DNA from: Mordavella massiliensis
GTDB taxonomy: Bacteria; Bacillota; Clostridia; Lachnospirales; Lachnospiraceae
Reading direction: 5' to 3'
Assembly (NCBI RefSeq): GCF_016901695.1
Contig: NZ_JACJKS010000007.1
Location: 62,001 to 126,000, forward strand
Length of the DNA: 64,000 bases
The position numbers and the translations under genes were made by a program. Below, in pieces: positions 32,637 to 41,490 of the stretch; position 1 is the stretch's first letter; each line of letters opens with the position of its first letter. Below the pieces are notes generated by a model. The model did no database searches. It worked only from the letters and a program-made list of their open reading frames with translations, and was not told the DNA's origin.

Positions 32637-33470
32637 CTACCCTCTTCCCGCGCTTCCGAAGACGCGTATCTTCTTCATGGTCTCCTGCTTCACGGCCTCC
32701 GTGATCTGGTTCTGAACATCCGTAAGGCCAAAGCCCTCCTTATACCCGTCGTGAGCCGCCTTTGCGGCCGCGCAGTTGATGTCCGTGAAGATGTTGACCT
32801 TGCTGATCCCGTTTGCCACACAGTTCCTGAAATCCTCATCCGTCAGGCCGCTGCCGCCGTGGAGCACCAGGGGGGCGGGGACGATCTGCGCGATCCGGGC
32901 CAGCCGGCTGATGTCCAGCTTCGGCTTCTCCTTGTAGGCCCCGTGGGCTGTGCCGATGGCCACCGCCAGGGCGTCCACGCCGGTGCGCTGCGCAAAGTCC
33001 AGCGCCTGCTCCGGCTCGGTGTAGATGTTGTCGTCGCCGGCGCCCTCGTCGTTGGCCCCCACATGTCCCAGTTCCGCCTCCACGGACACACCCAGAAGGT
33101 GGGCTGTCTTCGTCATCTGAGCCACCCGGGCGATGTTGTTCTCGTACGTATCTGTGGAGCAGTCGTACATGATGGAGGAGAAGCCAAGCCGCAGGGCCTC
33201 CCCGATCTTCTCCTCCGTCAGGCCGTGGTCAAAGTGGAGCACCACCGGCACGGACGCCTTCCTGGCCATGGGCCGGAGGAAGTAAGAGAGCTCCTCCAGG
33301 CTGGCGTAGGGCAGGAGCACCTCCGCCGTGCCGATGATGACCGGGCTTTTCAGCTCCTCAGCCGCCGCCAGGACGCCCTTTGCCATCTCCAGGCTGACCG
33401 TGTTGAAAAGCCCCACGCCGTATTTCTTCTCGCGGGCGTCTTTTAAAACTTCCCGTAATGTCACTAACAT
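32637..33470 (-). CDS. Class II fructose-bisphosphate aldolase family protein
   Basis: A 277-residue zinc aldolase. The motif VVLHFDHGLTEEKI carries the first Zn His and the catalytic Asp; further ligands are in VSVEAELGHVGAND, AVAIGTAHGAYKEKPKLDI and LVLHGGSGLTDEDF. Length and sequence fit the ketose-bisphosphate aldolase group (tagatose, fructose or related bisphosphates). It lies between the XylA-like isomerase (18 bases) and the PfkB kinase (8 bases). Confidence 0.88.
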   Translation of the reverse strand: MLVTLREVLKDAREKKYGVGLFNTVSLEMAKGVLAAAEELKSPVIIGTAEVLLPYASLEELSYFLRPMARKASVPVVLHFDHGLTEEKIGEALRLGFSSIMYDCSTDTYENNIARVAQMTKTAHLLGVSVEAELGHVGANDEGAGDDNIYTEPEQALDFAQRTGVDALAVAIGTAHGAYKEKPKLDISRLARIAQIVPAPLVLHGGSGLTDEDFRNCVANGISKVNIFTDINCAAAKAAHDGYKEGFGLTDVQNQITEAVKQETMKKIRVFGSAGRG

Positions 33471-33488
33471 ATCGTTTCCGCCCCCTGT

Positions 33489-34523
33489 CTACGCGAGACC
33501 CATCAGCAGGTTCATGACATACATCTCCAGCGCCTCGAAGTCGCGGTTCTCCACGCATTTCTTCTGGAAGTCGTAGTCAAATCTCTCCACCTTCTCCTCC
33601 AGGGCCTTGAAGATGTTCAGGCTGTTCTCCAGGTGCTTGTAGCTGTCCTCATCTTTCGTGGTGCGCATGGCCTTTACATCCAGGCCCACGTACTCGCCGT
33701 GGCTGCCGTAGCCGTTCTCCTTGAGCACTTTTACCTGGTTGAAGGCGGCCCGCAGGTTCTCCACGCCGAAGCTCTTGTCCTGGTCGTAGCGGATGCCGTT
33801 CTGGTCATTGAGGTGCACGGTCATGAGCTTGCCCATGGCCATGGCGAACCCGATCTCGTGGGCCGGATCCAGGCCTGCCAGGATGGCGTGGGCGCTCTCC
33901 AGGTTGCCGCCCACGCGGGAGGGATCGATGGTCGCGGCGGAGATGGCTATCACATGGCCCATGGTGCCGCAGATGCTCCGGTCGATGGGCTCGTTTGGCT
34001 TGGGCTCGATGCAGATGCGGATCTTCGGGTCATACTCCAGCATCTTGTTGATGGCCTCGATGAGCATCTTCGTGGCCCACACCGGGGATTTGCTCTCCGC
34101 GCAGAGGGTGCCCTCCCTCGCCAGCCAGAGAACGACCAGGTCTGTTCCCAGCTCGCCCGCGATGTCGATGGAGCGGTAGGCTCTCCACATGGCGTACTCC
34201 CTGTCCTCAGCGGAGGTGCTCATGAAGCCGCCGTCCATGGTGTGCTCGTCCATCCAGAGGCGGGGCGCCACGAACTCCGCCTTCAGGTTGTACTTGTCCA
34301 GCGTCTTCTTCAGCTCTCTTGCCTTTTCTTTGATCTCTTCTTCTGTATAGTCATTGATGTTCGGCACCGCGTCGTCGTCGTGGAACTGCACGGCGGAGAA
34401 GCCAAGCTCAGCGAATTTTTTGAATTTTTCCTCAACGGGAATGGTCTGTCTTGTAGCCGGGCCGTAGGAGTCTGCCCCCTCGTGCACGTTCCAGGGTCCT
34501 ACGGAAAATTTGAATTTTGTCAT
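33489..34523 (-). CDS. Class I xylose-isomerase-like sugar isomerase
   Basis: A 344-residue TIM-barrel protein that keeps the class I xylose isomerase active site. It has VQFHDDDAVP (His-Asp catalytic pair), LVVLWLAREGT in place of the WGGREG loop, RICIEPKPNEP (metal Glu), GGNLESAHAILAGLDP (Glu-x2-His metal site) and LMTVHLNDQNG. It is shorter than most XylA and its kinase partner is PfkB-type instead of xylulokinase, so D-xylose is probably not its physiological substrate. Middle gene of the sugar operon. Confidence 0.75.
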   Translation of the reverse strand: MTKFKFSVGPWNVHEGADSYGPATRQTIPVEEKFKKFAELGFSAVQFHDDDAVPNINDYTEEEIKEKARELKKTLDKYNLKAEFVAPRLWMDEHTMDGGFMSTSAEDREYAMWRAYRSIDIAGELGTDLVVLWLAREGTLCAESKSPVWATKMLIEAINKMLEYDPKIRICIEPKPNEPIDRSICGTMGHVIAISAATIDPSRVGGNLESAHAILAGLDPAHEIGFAMAMGKLMTVHLNDQNGIRYDQDKSFGVENLRAAFNQVKVLKENGYGSHGEYVGLDVKAMRTTKDEDSYKHLENSLNIFKALEEKVERFDYDFQKKCVENRDFEALEMYVMNLLMGLA

Positions 34524-34595
34524 TGTCTTATCTCCTTTTTTTCTTTTTATTTACCGGGCGGAGGCAGGGAAATGCCCCGCCCGTACCAGGTGTAT

Positions 34596-35597
34596 CTAGT
34601 CTGTCTTCAAGGCGTCGTCAAAGGCCACGTCGGAGGGCGAGAAGTTGATCTGCTTCGTGAACTCGCAGGCCTCCGTGCCGCCGAAGACGCGCTCCATGCC
34701 GCTGTCCTCCCACTCGATGGACAGGGGGCCGTCGTAGCCGATCTGGTTCAGCACCCGGATGATGTTGTCGAAGTCCACATCCCCGTGTCCGGGAGAGACG
34801 AAATTCCAGCCTCTCCTCTGGTCTCCGAAGGTGATGTGGGAGCCCAGGATGCCGTTGCGGCCGTTCAGGTTCAGCTTGGCGTCCTTGATATGTACATGGT
34901 ACACGCGGTCCGCGAAGTCATAGAGGAACATAGCCGGGTCCAGACCCTGCCAGATCAGGTGGCTGGGATCAAAGTTGATGCCCAAGGTCGGCCTGTAGTC
35001 AAAGGTCTCCAGCAGCTTCTTCGTGCTCCAGTAGTCGTAGGCGATCTCCGTGGGATGCACTTCCAGGGCCAGCTTCACGCCGCACTCGTCATAGACGTCC
35101 ATGATGGGGGACCAGAGCTCCCTGATCCTCTGGTAGCCTGCCTCCACCTGCTCCTCGCTTGTCTGGGGGAAGGAGTACCACATCTTCCAGATGGGGGAAC
35201 CCATGAAGAAGGTGACCGTGTCCACGCCCATGTTCTTCGCCGCCCGGGCCGCGTACTTCATCTGCTGCGTGCCCCAGGCGCGGATCTCCTCCGGCTTCCC
35301 TGCCAGGGCGGAGGGGGCGAAGTTGTCCAGTCTCGGGTCGTAAGCCCACTGCTCCGCATCGCCCACGCACTGTCCCGGCAGGTGCATGCCGATGGCCCAG
35401 CAGCCCAGGTCATACTTCGCCAGCGTGTCTTTGAGCTCCTTCACATAGTTTTCGTCTTTCGCAGCCTTCTCCACGTCGATCTGTCCCCAGGACGCGATCT
35501 CCAGCCCCTCATATCCCATCTTCTGCGCAGTCTGGCACATCTCCTCCATCGGAAGATCCGCCCACTGTCCTGTAAATATCGTTACCGGTCTTGCCAT
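34596..35597 (-). CDS. Sugar phosphate isomerase/epimerase family TIM barrel
   Basis: A 333-residue AP-endonuclease-2/IolE-type TIM barrel. Metal-site elements are VKLALEVHPTEIAYD (Glu), GINFDPSHLIWQGLDP (Asp/His), RVYHVHIKDAKLNLNG (His) and a late DGPLSIEWEDSG (Glu). Such enzymes isomerise, epimerise, or in Gfo/Idh partnerships cleave 3-keto-glycosides. It follows the oxidoreductase by 28 bases. Which of these reactions applies is not decided by sequence. Confidence 0.8.
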   Translation of the reverse strand: MARPVTIFTGQWADLPMEEMCQTAQKMGYEGLEIASWGQIDVEKAAKDENYVKELKDTLAKYDLGCWAIGMHLPGQCVGDAEQWAYDPRLDNFAPSALAGKPEEIRAWGTQQMKYAARAAKNMGVDTVTFFMGSPIWKMWYSFPQTSEEQVEAGYQRIRELWSPIMDVYDECGVKLALEVHPTEIAYDYWSTKKLLETFDYRPTLGINFDPSHLIWQGLDPAMFLYDFADRVYHVHIKDAKLNLNGRNGILGSHITFGDQRRGWNFVSPGHGDVDFDNIIRVLNQIGYDGPLSIEWEDSGMERVFGGTEACEFTKQINFSPSDVAFDDALKTD

Positions 35598-35625
35598 ATC
35601 GTTTCTCTCCTTTCACGTCCGGGTC

Positions 35626-36765
35626 TTACAGTTCCACCCAGATATTTCCCTTCTCATTGCTCTCCAGGCACGCCTCCACGTACCGCAGGCCGTTCACTCC
35701 GTCCTCCACTGTCGGGTAGTCGATCATATCGTCTGTAAAGCTGCCTGCCTTCTTCGCGGCCACGCACTCCGCAAAGCTGTCGTACAGGTTGCCCATGGCC
35801 TCGATCCATCCCTCTGTGTGGCCTGCCGGAAGGCGTCCGTACTTCGCGGCTCCCGGCGTCACAGCCCCGTAGCCCCGCTTGATGGTGCGGGCGATACCGT
35901 CCTCCCCGATCAGGGTCATCTCCTCCGGGTTCTCCTGGAACCAGAGGATCGTCCCCCTGGACCCGTAGATGCGCACCCGCAGGCTGTTGTCACAGCCGAT
36001 GGCGAACTGGGAGGTCCAGTTCACGCCTGTGGCGCCGCCCTCGTACTCCACCAGGATCTGGTCGTTGTCGTCCAGCTTTCTGCCCGGCACGACCACGTCC
36101 ATCTTGGCCAAGACCCGCTTGACCTTCAGGCCTGTCATGGTCGCCACCGCGTTCTCCACATGAGTGCCCAGGTCTCCCAGGCAGTTCACCCTGCCGGAGC
36201 GGGCCGGATCGCATCTCCACTCGCCCTGCTTGCCGCCCCAGTCGTTCTCATTGTAGAGCCACCCCTGGGGATACTCGGCCATGACGGTGCGGACGGTGCC
36301 GATCTCTCCCGCCCTGATGAGATCCCGGATGTACTTGGCCGTCACGTGGCCCATGTAGGTATAGGTCACCATGAAGAGAAGGCCCTTCTCCTCTGCCAGG
36401 TCCGCCAGCTCCCGGGCCTGAGCGCTGTCTGTGGCCAGGGGCTTGTCGCAGGCCACATGGATGCCCGCCTCCAGGAAGGCCTTGCAGATCTCGTAGTGGG
36501 TGGCGTTCGGCGTCACCACGACCACAAAGTCAATGCCGTCCTCCCTCTGGCTCTCCGCCGCTGCCATCTCCTTATAGTCCGCATAGCACCGTGCCGCCTC
36601 CAGGCCCAGCGCCTCGCCCTGCGCCTTCGTCTTCTCCGGGCTTCTGGAGAAGCATCCCGCCACAAGCTTTGCGGAGCCATCCACTGCGATCGCTTTCCTG
36701 TGGGCGTCCCCGATAAACGCGCCGGGGCCTCCGCCCACCATACCGTAGGTTAATGTACTGCTCAT
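35626..36765 (-). CDS. Gfo/Idh/MocA family oxidoreductase
   Basis: A 379-residue dehydrogenase. The N-terminal Rossmann fold reads LTYGMVGGGPGAFIGDAHRKA, followed by VVVVTPNATHYEICKAFLEAG and HVACDKPLATD (the CDKP/EKP catalytic motif). The C-terminal domain has NWTSQFAIGCDNSLRVRIYG. The start at 36765 follows AGGAGGTTGACAGC; an upstream ATG is less conserved. In the family these enzymes oxidise or reduce sugars, inositols or glycosides using NAD(P). It is the first gene of the sugar operon, divergent from an AraC regulator. Confidence 0.85.
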   Translation of the reverse strand: MSSTLTYGMVGGGPGAFIGDAHRKAIAVDGSAKLVAGCFSRSPEKTKAQGEALGLEAARCYADYKEMAAAESQREDGIDFVVVVTPNATHYEICKAFLEAGIHVACDKPLATDSAQARELADLAEEKGLLFMVTYTYMGHVTAKYIRDLIRAGEIGTVRTVMAEYPQGWLYNENDWGGKQGEWRCDPARSGRVNCLGDLGTHVENAVATMTGLKVKRVLAKMDVVVPGRKLDDNDQILVEYEGGATGVNWTSQFAIGCDNSLRVRIYGSRGTILWFQENPEEMTLIGEDGIARTIKRGYGAVTPGAAKYGRLPAGHTEGWIEAMGNLYDSFAECVAAKKAGSFTDDMIDYPTVEDGVNGLRYVEACLESNEKGNIWVEL

Positions 36766-36824
36766 GCTGTCAACCTCCTTTTTCATTCTGTCTTCACTAT
36801 AAGACAACCGGCGCGTCCCGGCCC

Positions 36825-36857
36825 TGACAAGTTCAGGTTCAGACTATGACAAATTAG
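36825..36857 (-). promoter_or_regulatory. Tandem direct repeat, candidate AraC-type operator
   Basis: TGACAAGTT (36825) and TGACAAATT (36847) are direct repeats 22 bases apart in the 149-base divergent region between the sugar operon and the AraC gene. Two-turn spacing is typical of AraC half-sites. Confidence 0.4.
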
Positions 36858-36865
36858 CTTTTTTA

Positions 36866-36894
36866 TTTACAGGCTCCTGTCTGTCTTATATACT
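36866..36894 (+). promoter_or_regulatory. Promoter of the AraC-family gene
   Basis: TTTACA (36866-36871) and TATACT (36889-36894) with a 17-base spacer; 20 bases to the start codon. Confidence 0.55.
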
Positions 36895-36914
36895 GGAAAT
36901 GAGGTGAAACTGCG

Positions 36915-37823
36915 ATGAGAGATGAATTTGAAGTGATTTCCCACGAGGCGGGAAACTATAAAATGTTTGTTGTCAACATGCTGTACCGGACGCCCCACGT
37001 GCACAAGGACTTCGAGGTCTGCCTCCTGCTGGACGGGAGCCTCTCCCTCCTGTCCAGGGGGCGCACATTCACTTATAAGAAAGGCGACCTGTGGGTGGTC
37101 AATCCCTTTGAGAGCCATGAGCTGGCGGCCTCTCAGCCGGCCCTCATCCTCTCCCTGCAGATCTCCCCCTCCTTTTTCGCGCCCGTGTTCCCGCAGATGG
37201 AAAATCTGGAATTTTCCCTGGAAGCCCCGGCGGATCCCCGGGTGCTCCTCGCCTCCCTCCTGGAGATCGCGTCCGCTTACTTCCAAAAAGAAGGGGAGGA
37301 CGCTTCCCTGCGGCTTGCGGGCCTTATTTTCCTTTTCTTCGACCGGCTCCTGTCCGCCATCCCCCACGTCCGCCTGCCGGAGAAGGAGCGGCAGATGACC
37401 GCCACCAAGGCGCGCCGGATCCGGACCATCAGCGACTACATCGACGAGCACTATTCGGAGAAACTGCTCCTCACGGACATCGCGGACAAGCTGGGGCTGA
37501 CCATGAGCTGGCTGTCCCACTTCTTCAAGGACGCCTTCGGCATGTCCTTCCAGGCCTACCTGATGAAGATCCGGTGCGAAAAAGCCCGCCAGCTTCTCCT
37601 GCTGACGGACTTCACGCTTCTGGATATCAGCATCGCCTGCGGCTTCTCTGACATCAAATATTTAAATAAAGGGTTTGCGCGGCAGTTCGGCTGCTCGCCG
37701 CGGCAGTACCGGCTGCACTTTGAGAGCGAGGACCTGGCCCTGCAGCAGCGGTCCATGCTCTCCACCCAGGAGGTGCTCTCGGCCTCCACGAGCCGGATCA
37801 TACTGGAGAAATATCTGGCGTAA
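36915..37823 (+). CDS. AraC family transcriptional regulator
   Basis: A 302-residue protein. Residues 1-100 form a cupin-like sensing domain (TPHVHKDFEVCLLLDGSLSL), and residues about 170-275 are the double helix-turn-helix (YSEKLLLTDIADKLGLTMSW, then FTLLDISIACGFSDIKYLNK and FGCSPRQYR). It is divergent from the sugar operon and most likely its activator. It ends three bases before the converging ABC permease stop, with no terminator visible between. Confidence 0.88.
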   Translation: MRDEFEVISHEAGNYKMFVVNMLYRTPHVHKDFEVCLLLDGSLSLLSRGRTFTYKKGDLWVVNPFESHELAASQPALILSLQISPSFFAPVFPQMENLEFSLEAPADPRVLLASLLEIASAYFQKEGEDASLRLAGLIFLFFDRLLSAIPHVRLPEKERQMTATKARRIRTISDYIDEHYSEKLLLTDIADKLGLTMSWLSHFFKDAFGMSFQAYLMKIRCEKARQLLLLTDFTLLDISIACGFSDIKYLNKGFARQFGCSPRQYRLHFESEDLALQQRSMLSTQEVLSASTSRIILEKYLA

Positions 37824-37826
37824 CCT

Positions 37827-39098
37827 CTACCCTTCCCTCCGGCACCAGCTCACTCCCGCCAGCACCGCAAGGAGGATGCACTCCGCTGCCGCCGCTCCCA
37901 GCATCAGGTACGGGAGCCAGATGGCCGCGTTTCCCAGATAGGCAAAGCCTGTGTCCATGGCCGCGTAGGTGAAGCTGTTCATGAGCCCCACGCCGCCGGA
38001 GGGCAGCAGGCAGCGGACCCAGCTCCCTATATTTCCACCAAGGATCATGTACACCACCATGGGCAGGATGAGAAAGGCGAAGGCAGCGATGCTGGCTGAG
38101 GCCACTGTCTTCATTCTTCCCGACAGGAAGAGGGTGAAGGCGGCCGTGGCCAGCAGGGAGAGAAAGCCCGCCGCCCCGATGAGCAGCTCCATCTGTCCCA
38201 CAGTCAGGGGCAGGAACACGGACACCGACACCAGAAGCTGCAGGGAGGTATCAAGTCCCCGGAAGCCGAAGGATGCGTTGAGGAGCAAAAGGAACAGGGC
38301 CATGCAGACCACATACAGGACGCCCGCAAGGAGGAGTCCCGCAAGGATCCGGCTCACGGCCAGACGCCCCCTCCCGTCCCTGGCGCACCGCAGGATCTGG
38401 TCCGCCCTGGTCTGGCAGTCGCTGGCAAAGACCGGCACCAGGATAAAGGTACAGATCAGCACCAGCAGGAACACATAGATGCCCACGTACTCGATGGCAT
38501 TTGCCGTCAGGCCGGGCTCGTAGGTAAAGGGCATCTCCGCCCGGCTGTAGAGGGCCAGCGCCTGCCGGACGGCGCTGTCTGTGCGGGCGCTCTCCCCTCC
38601 GCCCTCCAGATAGATGAGGTCCTTAATATGCTGCCTGCACTGGTCATAAAAGCCTGTCACCTGCTCCTCTGTCAGATCGTCCCGCCCGGGGGCTATGCCT
38701 GTATCCGGGTCCGCCCATGCCTCGCACATCCGGTTCAGGATCCCGCTCACATTGGATACATTCTCACAGTAATCGCTGGCCGTCACCCGCTCGTCGTAGA
38801 TGCCGTCGGGCAGTCCGCCCTCGTAGCCTGCTGCAAAATCCTTCCATCTCTGGAGGGCCGCCAGCAGCTTCTCTTCCGTTATCTCTCCCTGGAACTGTCC
38901 CTGGTTCTCCGCCTCTCTGTCAAGAGCCTCCCGGCCCTTCACTGTCACTTCCTGATCGCTTTCGCCCCGGTAGGTCCATGTCTCAAAGGAGACCGGGAAA
39001 TACGCCAGGACCGGCGCCAGCAAGAGGGCCGCCAGCATCAGGATAAGGACAGACCTGGTCTTCAGAAGCCTTTTGATCTCCGCTGTAAATACTCTCAT
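37827..39098 (-). CDS. ABC-2 type transporter permease
   Basis: A 423-residue membrane protein: one N-terminal helix (LLKTRSVLILMLAALLLAPV), an extracytosolic domain of about 150 residues rich in Glu/Asp, then about five helices in the C-terminal half (including YVGIYVFLLVLICTFILVPV). This is the layout of ABC-2 exporter permeases. The ATG at 39098 is preferred over a GTG nine bases upstream because AAGGAG is ten bases before it. It follows the ATPase gene by one base. Confidence 0.8.
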   Translation of the reverse strand: MRVFTAEIKRLLKTRSVLILMLAALLLAPVLAYFPVSFETWTYRGESDQEVTVKGREALDREAENQGQFQGEITEEKLLAALQRWKDFAAGYEGGLPDGIYDERVTASDYCENVSNVSGILNRMCEAWADPDTGIAPGRDDLTEEQVTGFYDQCRQHIKDLIYLEGGGESARTDSAVRQALALYSRAEMPFTYEPGLTANAIEYVGIYVFLLVLICTFILVPVFASDCQTRADQILRCARDGRGRLAVSRILAGLLLAGVLYVVCMALFLLLLNASFGFRGLDTSLQLLVSVSVFLPLTVGQMELLIGAAGFLSLLATAAFTLFLSGRMKTVASASIAAFAFLILPMVVYMILGGNIGSWVRCLLPSGGVGLMNSFTYAAMDTGFAYLGNAAIWLPYLMLGAAAAECILLAVLAGVSWCRREG

Positions 39099-39099
39099 C

Positions 39100-39990
39100 T
39101 CACGCACTCTCCTTTCCGCCTGTGTGCTCCTGGGGAAAGAGCCAGAGGTACAGATCCTCCAGCCGGGGCTCCCTGGGCCGGGAGTCCGGAACCGCGGGCG
39201 CGTCCGCCAGATACCGGATGGACACGGCTCCTCTCTCCTCGTTCCGGATGCTCACCACCCGTACCTTCTGCTCGTATCTGTGGAGGTCCCGCTCCTCGAT
39301 CAGGGCGGACCACACCTTCCCCTCCATCTCCCAGAGCAGCTCGTCTGTAGTCCCCTGGGCGATGATCCGCCCTTCCTTCATAACCGCATTCCTGGAGGCA
39401 ATGTACTCCACGTCAGACACGATGTGGGTGGAGATGAGCACGATCCGGTCTGAGGCGAATTCGGACAGAAGGTTTCGGAAACGCACCCTCTCCCCCGGGT
39501 CCAGCCCGCTGGTGGGCTCATCCAGGATCAGCACCTCCGGGTCATTTAAGAGGGCCTGGGCAATGCCCACCCGCCGCTTCATCCCGCCGGAGAGTTTTGT
39601 GATCTTCTTTTTCCTCACATCTGCCAGGGAAAATGTCTCTAAAAGCCGGTCGATCTTCTCCTCTGCCTTTTTCCTGGGAAGCCCCTTCAGGGCCGCCACA
39701 TAGTCCAGGTAGTCGTACACCGTGAACTCCGGGTAAAAGCCGAACTCCTGGGGCAGGTAGCCGAAGATATCCCGGTAGCTCTTTCCAAGCGCCTGGATGG
39801 GCACTCCGTCGTACCTCACCTCCCCTTCCGTGGGCCAAAGAAGTCCCGCCGCCATCCGCATGAGGGTCGTCTTCCCGGCTCCGTTGGCCCCCAGAAGTCC
39901 CCACACGCCGGGGGTGATGGTCAGGCTGGCATGGTCCACCGCCAGCTTGTCTTTAAACTGCTTTGTCAGATCATTTATGCACAACTCCAT
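39100..39990 (-). CDS. ABC transporter ATP-binding protein
   Basis: A 296-residue ABC ATPase. Walker A is GANGAGKTT (residues 34-42), the Q-loop is YLPQEFGFY, the signature LSGGMKRRVGIAQAL (133-147) and Walker B VLILDEPTSGLD (153-164), followed by the His switch ISTHIVSD. A C-terminal extension of about 70 residues is typical of exporters of the CcmA/YhaQ type. The start at 39990 is set by conserved MELCINDLTKQF; a much longer upstream frame is only a shadow of the neighbouring gene. Confidence 0.9.
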   Translation of the reverse strand: MELCINDLTKQFKDKLAVDHASLTITPGVWGLLGANGAGKTTLMRMAAGLLWPTEGEVRYDGVPIQALGKSYRDIFGYLPQEFGFYPEFTVYDYLDYVAALKGLPRKKAEEKIDRLLETFSLADVRKKKITKLSGGMKRRVGIAQALLNDPEVLILDEPTSGLDPGERVRFRNLLSEFASDRIVLISTHIVSDVEYIASRNAVMKEGRIIAQGTTDELLWEMEGKVWSALIEERDLHRYEQKVRVVSIRNEERGAVSIRYLADAPAVPDSRPREPRLEDLYLWLFPQEHTGGKESA

Positions 39991-40796
39991 CTGTCTGTCT
40001 CCTTTCTTCCAATTCTCCGTATCTGGAGGATCCACAGAAGGGCCGCCGCCCCGCAGAGGACCCACACATACCCGGAAGTCACTGTATGATCCTGCGGCCC
40101 GGCCGCTCCCCGGCTCACATACTTCCACACAAAGGCAAAGAGGAGAAATCCTGCCCCCAGCACAGCGCTGCTCCTGACAGCGAAATGTCTCCCCCGCCCT
40201 CTGTCCAGAAGGAACAGGATCAGATCCCAGGCCAGGAGGAAGGGAAGGAAAAGCCAGGCCGCAAGGCTCCCCGCATCCACTGCCCAGAGCAGGCACGCAG
40301 CTGCGGTAACCCCCAGCTCCATCAGGACAGCGCTCCCCCCTGCGATGAGGAGCTGCGCCGTCCGCAGCCGGGGCCAGGACGCGGACGCCGCCTCCACCTC
40401 CGCCATCCGCCAGATACCGGATCTGGCAAAGAAAGGCACGCAGCTCCAGGCCGACAGGACGCCCGCGCCGCACAGGAGCAGGGGCAGCCGCCTGTAAAAG
40501 AACAGGCCGGATTCCGGGTCCCGGATGACCAGCAGCACACCCACCTGATGAAAGGCCGACAGGATCAAAACAAGCAGCAGCCCCTGCCAGACCCAGACGT
40601 GCCTGCCTGTGTACCGGACCTGCCGCGCCACAAAGGCGGGGAAACTCATGCCCCTTCTCCTTGCGGCCACCCGGCAGGCGCCGGCGGCCAGGGCCGCCGT
40701 CCGATCCACGTGACGCTCATCTGTCAGCGTCCTTTCCCTCACCCGCTCCTCATCCGCCAGCCTGCTCAGCTCTCTTTTCACCTGCCCTGTCTTCAT
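39975..40796 (-). CDS. Membrane protein downstream of an ECF sigma factor
   Basis: A 273-residue protein with a soluble basic N-terminus of about 65 residues (VKRELSRLADEERVRERTLT) followed by six hydrophobic segments (HVWVWQGLLLVLILSAFHQV, RLPLLLCGAGVLSAWSCVPF and others). It overlaps the sigma factor gene by four bases (ATGA) and the ABC ATPase by 16. The position suggests an anti-sigma function or a second ABC permease component. No zinc-binding anti-sigma motif is seen, so it is left unassigned. Confidence 0.6.
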   Translation of the reverse strand: MKTGQVKRELSRLADEERVRERTLTDERHVDRTAALAAGACRVAARRRGMSFPAFVARQVRYTGRHVWVWQGLLLVLILSAFHQVGVLLVIRDPESGLFFYRRLPLLLCGAGVLSAWSCVPFFARSGIWRMAEVEAASASWPRLRTAQLLIAGGSAVLMELGVTAAACLLWAVDAGSLAAWLFLPFLLAWDLILFLLDRGRGRHFAVRSSAVLGAGFLLFAFVWKYVSRGAAGPQDHTVTSGYVWVLCGAAALLWILQIRRIGRKETDRWSCA

Positions 40797-41311
40797 TGCT
40801 CCTCTCTCCCTTCCAGTTCGGTTTTCAATATCTTCAGCGCCCTCCTCAGCCTGGACTGCACGGTCCGCATCGGAAGGTCCGCCGCCTTTGCGATCTCCCC
40901 CAGCTTCAGCTCCTGGGCGAACCGCAGGATGACGATCTCTCGCAGCTCCTCCGGGAGGAGTTCCACAAGTCTTCTGAAATCCTCCCGGTCCTCCCCCTCC
41001 CGCAGCCCCTTCTCCTCGAAGGATACCTGCTCCGGCATGGGATCCCATGTCCGTCTCCTGCGGATGTCCGCGCACACGTTGGCGGCCACCCGGTAGAGAA
41101 AGGCCCGGAAATGTCCCCGGTGCCTGTAATCCCTAAAATACCGGAACACCTTCAGGAAAGTCTCCTGCACGGCGTCCTGGGCCAGGGACCGGTCCGGCAC
41201 GTGGAACAGGCAGTATCTGAGTATGTCGTCGTAGTAGAGCCTGGCCAGTTCTCCCGCGGCGTCCGGATCGCCTCTCTTCAGTTTCTCAAACAGTTCATCT
41301 TCCCGCGTCAA
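40793..41311 (-). CDS. ECF-type RNA polymerase sigma factor
   Basis: A 172-residue sigma-70 family protein with region 2 (LARLYYDDILRYCLFHVPDR, then DAVQETFLKVFRYFRDYRHR) and region 4 (LLPEELREIVILRFAQELKL, LGEIAKAADLPMRTVQSRLR). Regions 1 and 3 are absent, as in extracytoplasmic-function sigma factors. It heads an operon with a membrane protein and an ABC-2 exporter, so it may answer to an envelope or antibiotic stress and switch on export. Autoregulation is likely but no promoter motif was assigned. Confidence 0.88.
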   Translation of the reverse strand: MTREDELFEKLKRGDPDAAGELARLYYDDILRYCLFHVPDRSLAQDAVQETFLKVFRYFRDYRHRGHFRAFLYRVAANVCADIRRRRTWDPMPEQVSFEEKGLREGEDREDFRRLVELLPEELREIVILRFAQELKLGEIAKAADLPMRTVQSRLRRALKILKTELEGREEQ

Positions 41312-41389
41312 GTATGAAACCCTCCTGCTTTTACGTACCTATAGTTTATAACGTTTTAAGGGGGATAAAAGGATTAATATTTCACAAAA

Positions 41390-41421
41390 AAAGAGGAATT
41401 CCTTTCGTGAAACTCCTCTTT
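41390..41421 (-). terminator. Terminator of the Rpn-family gene
   Basis: Stem AAAGAGGA against TCCTCTTT followed on the minus strand by a run of seven T. Confidence 0.75.
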
Positions 41422-41490
41422 ACGTTATGGGTGCTGATATTTTATCCGCTTTCTCTGGTCTGCTTTCTCTGCTCAGGGCATCTTAACTTC

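Noticed and set aside
33633-35738. Very long plus-strand ORF across two isomerase genes
   Set aside because: A GC-rich antisense shadow; both minus-strand isomerases have intact active-site motifs.
39991-40473. 160-residue N-terminal extension of the ABC ATPase
   Set aside because: It is the shadow of the membrane protein gene on the same strand, with Gly/Arg-rich composition and no motif.
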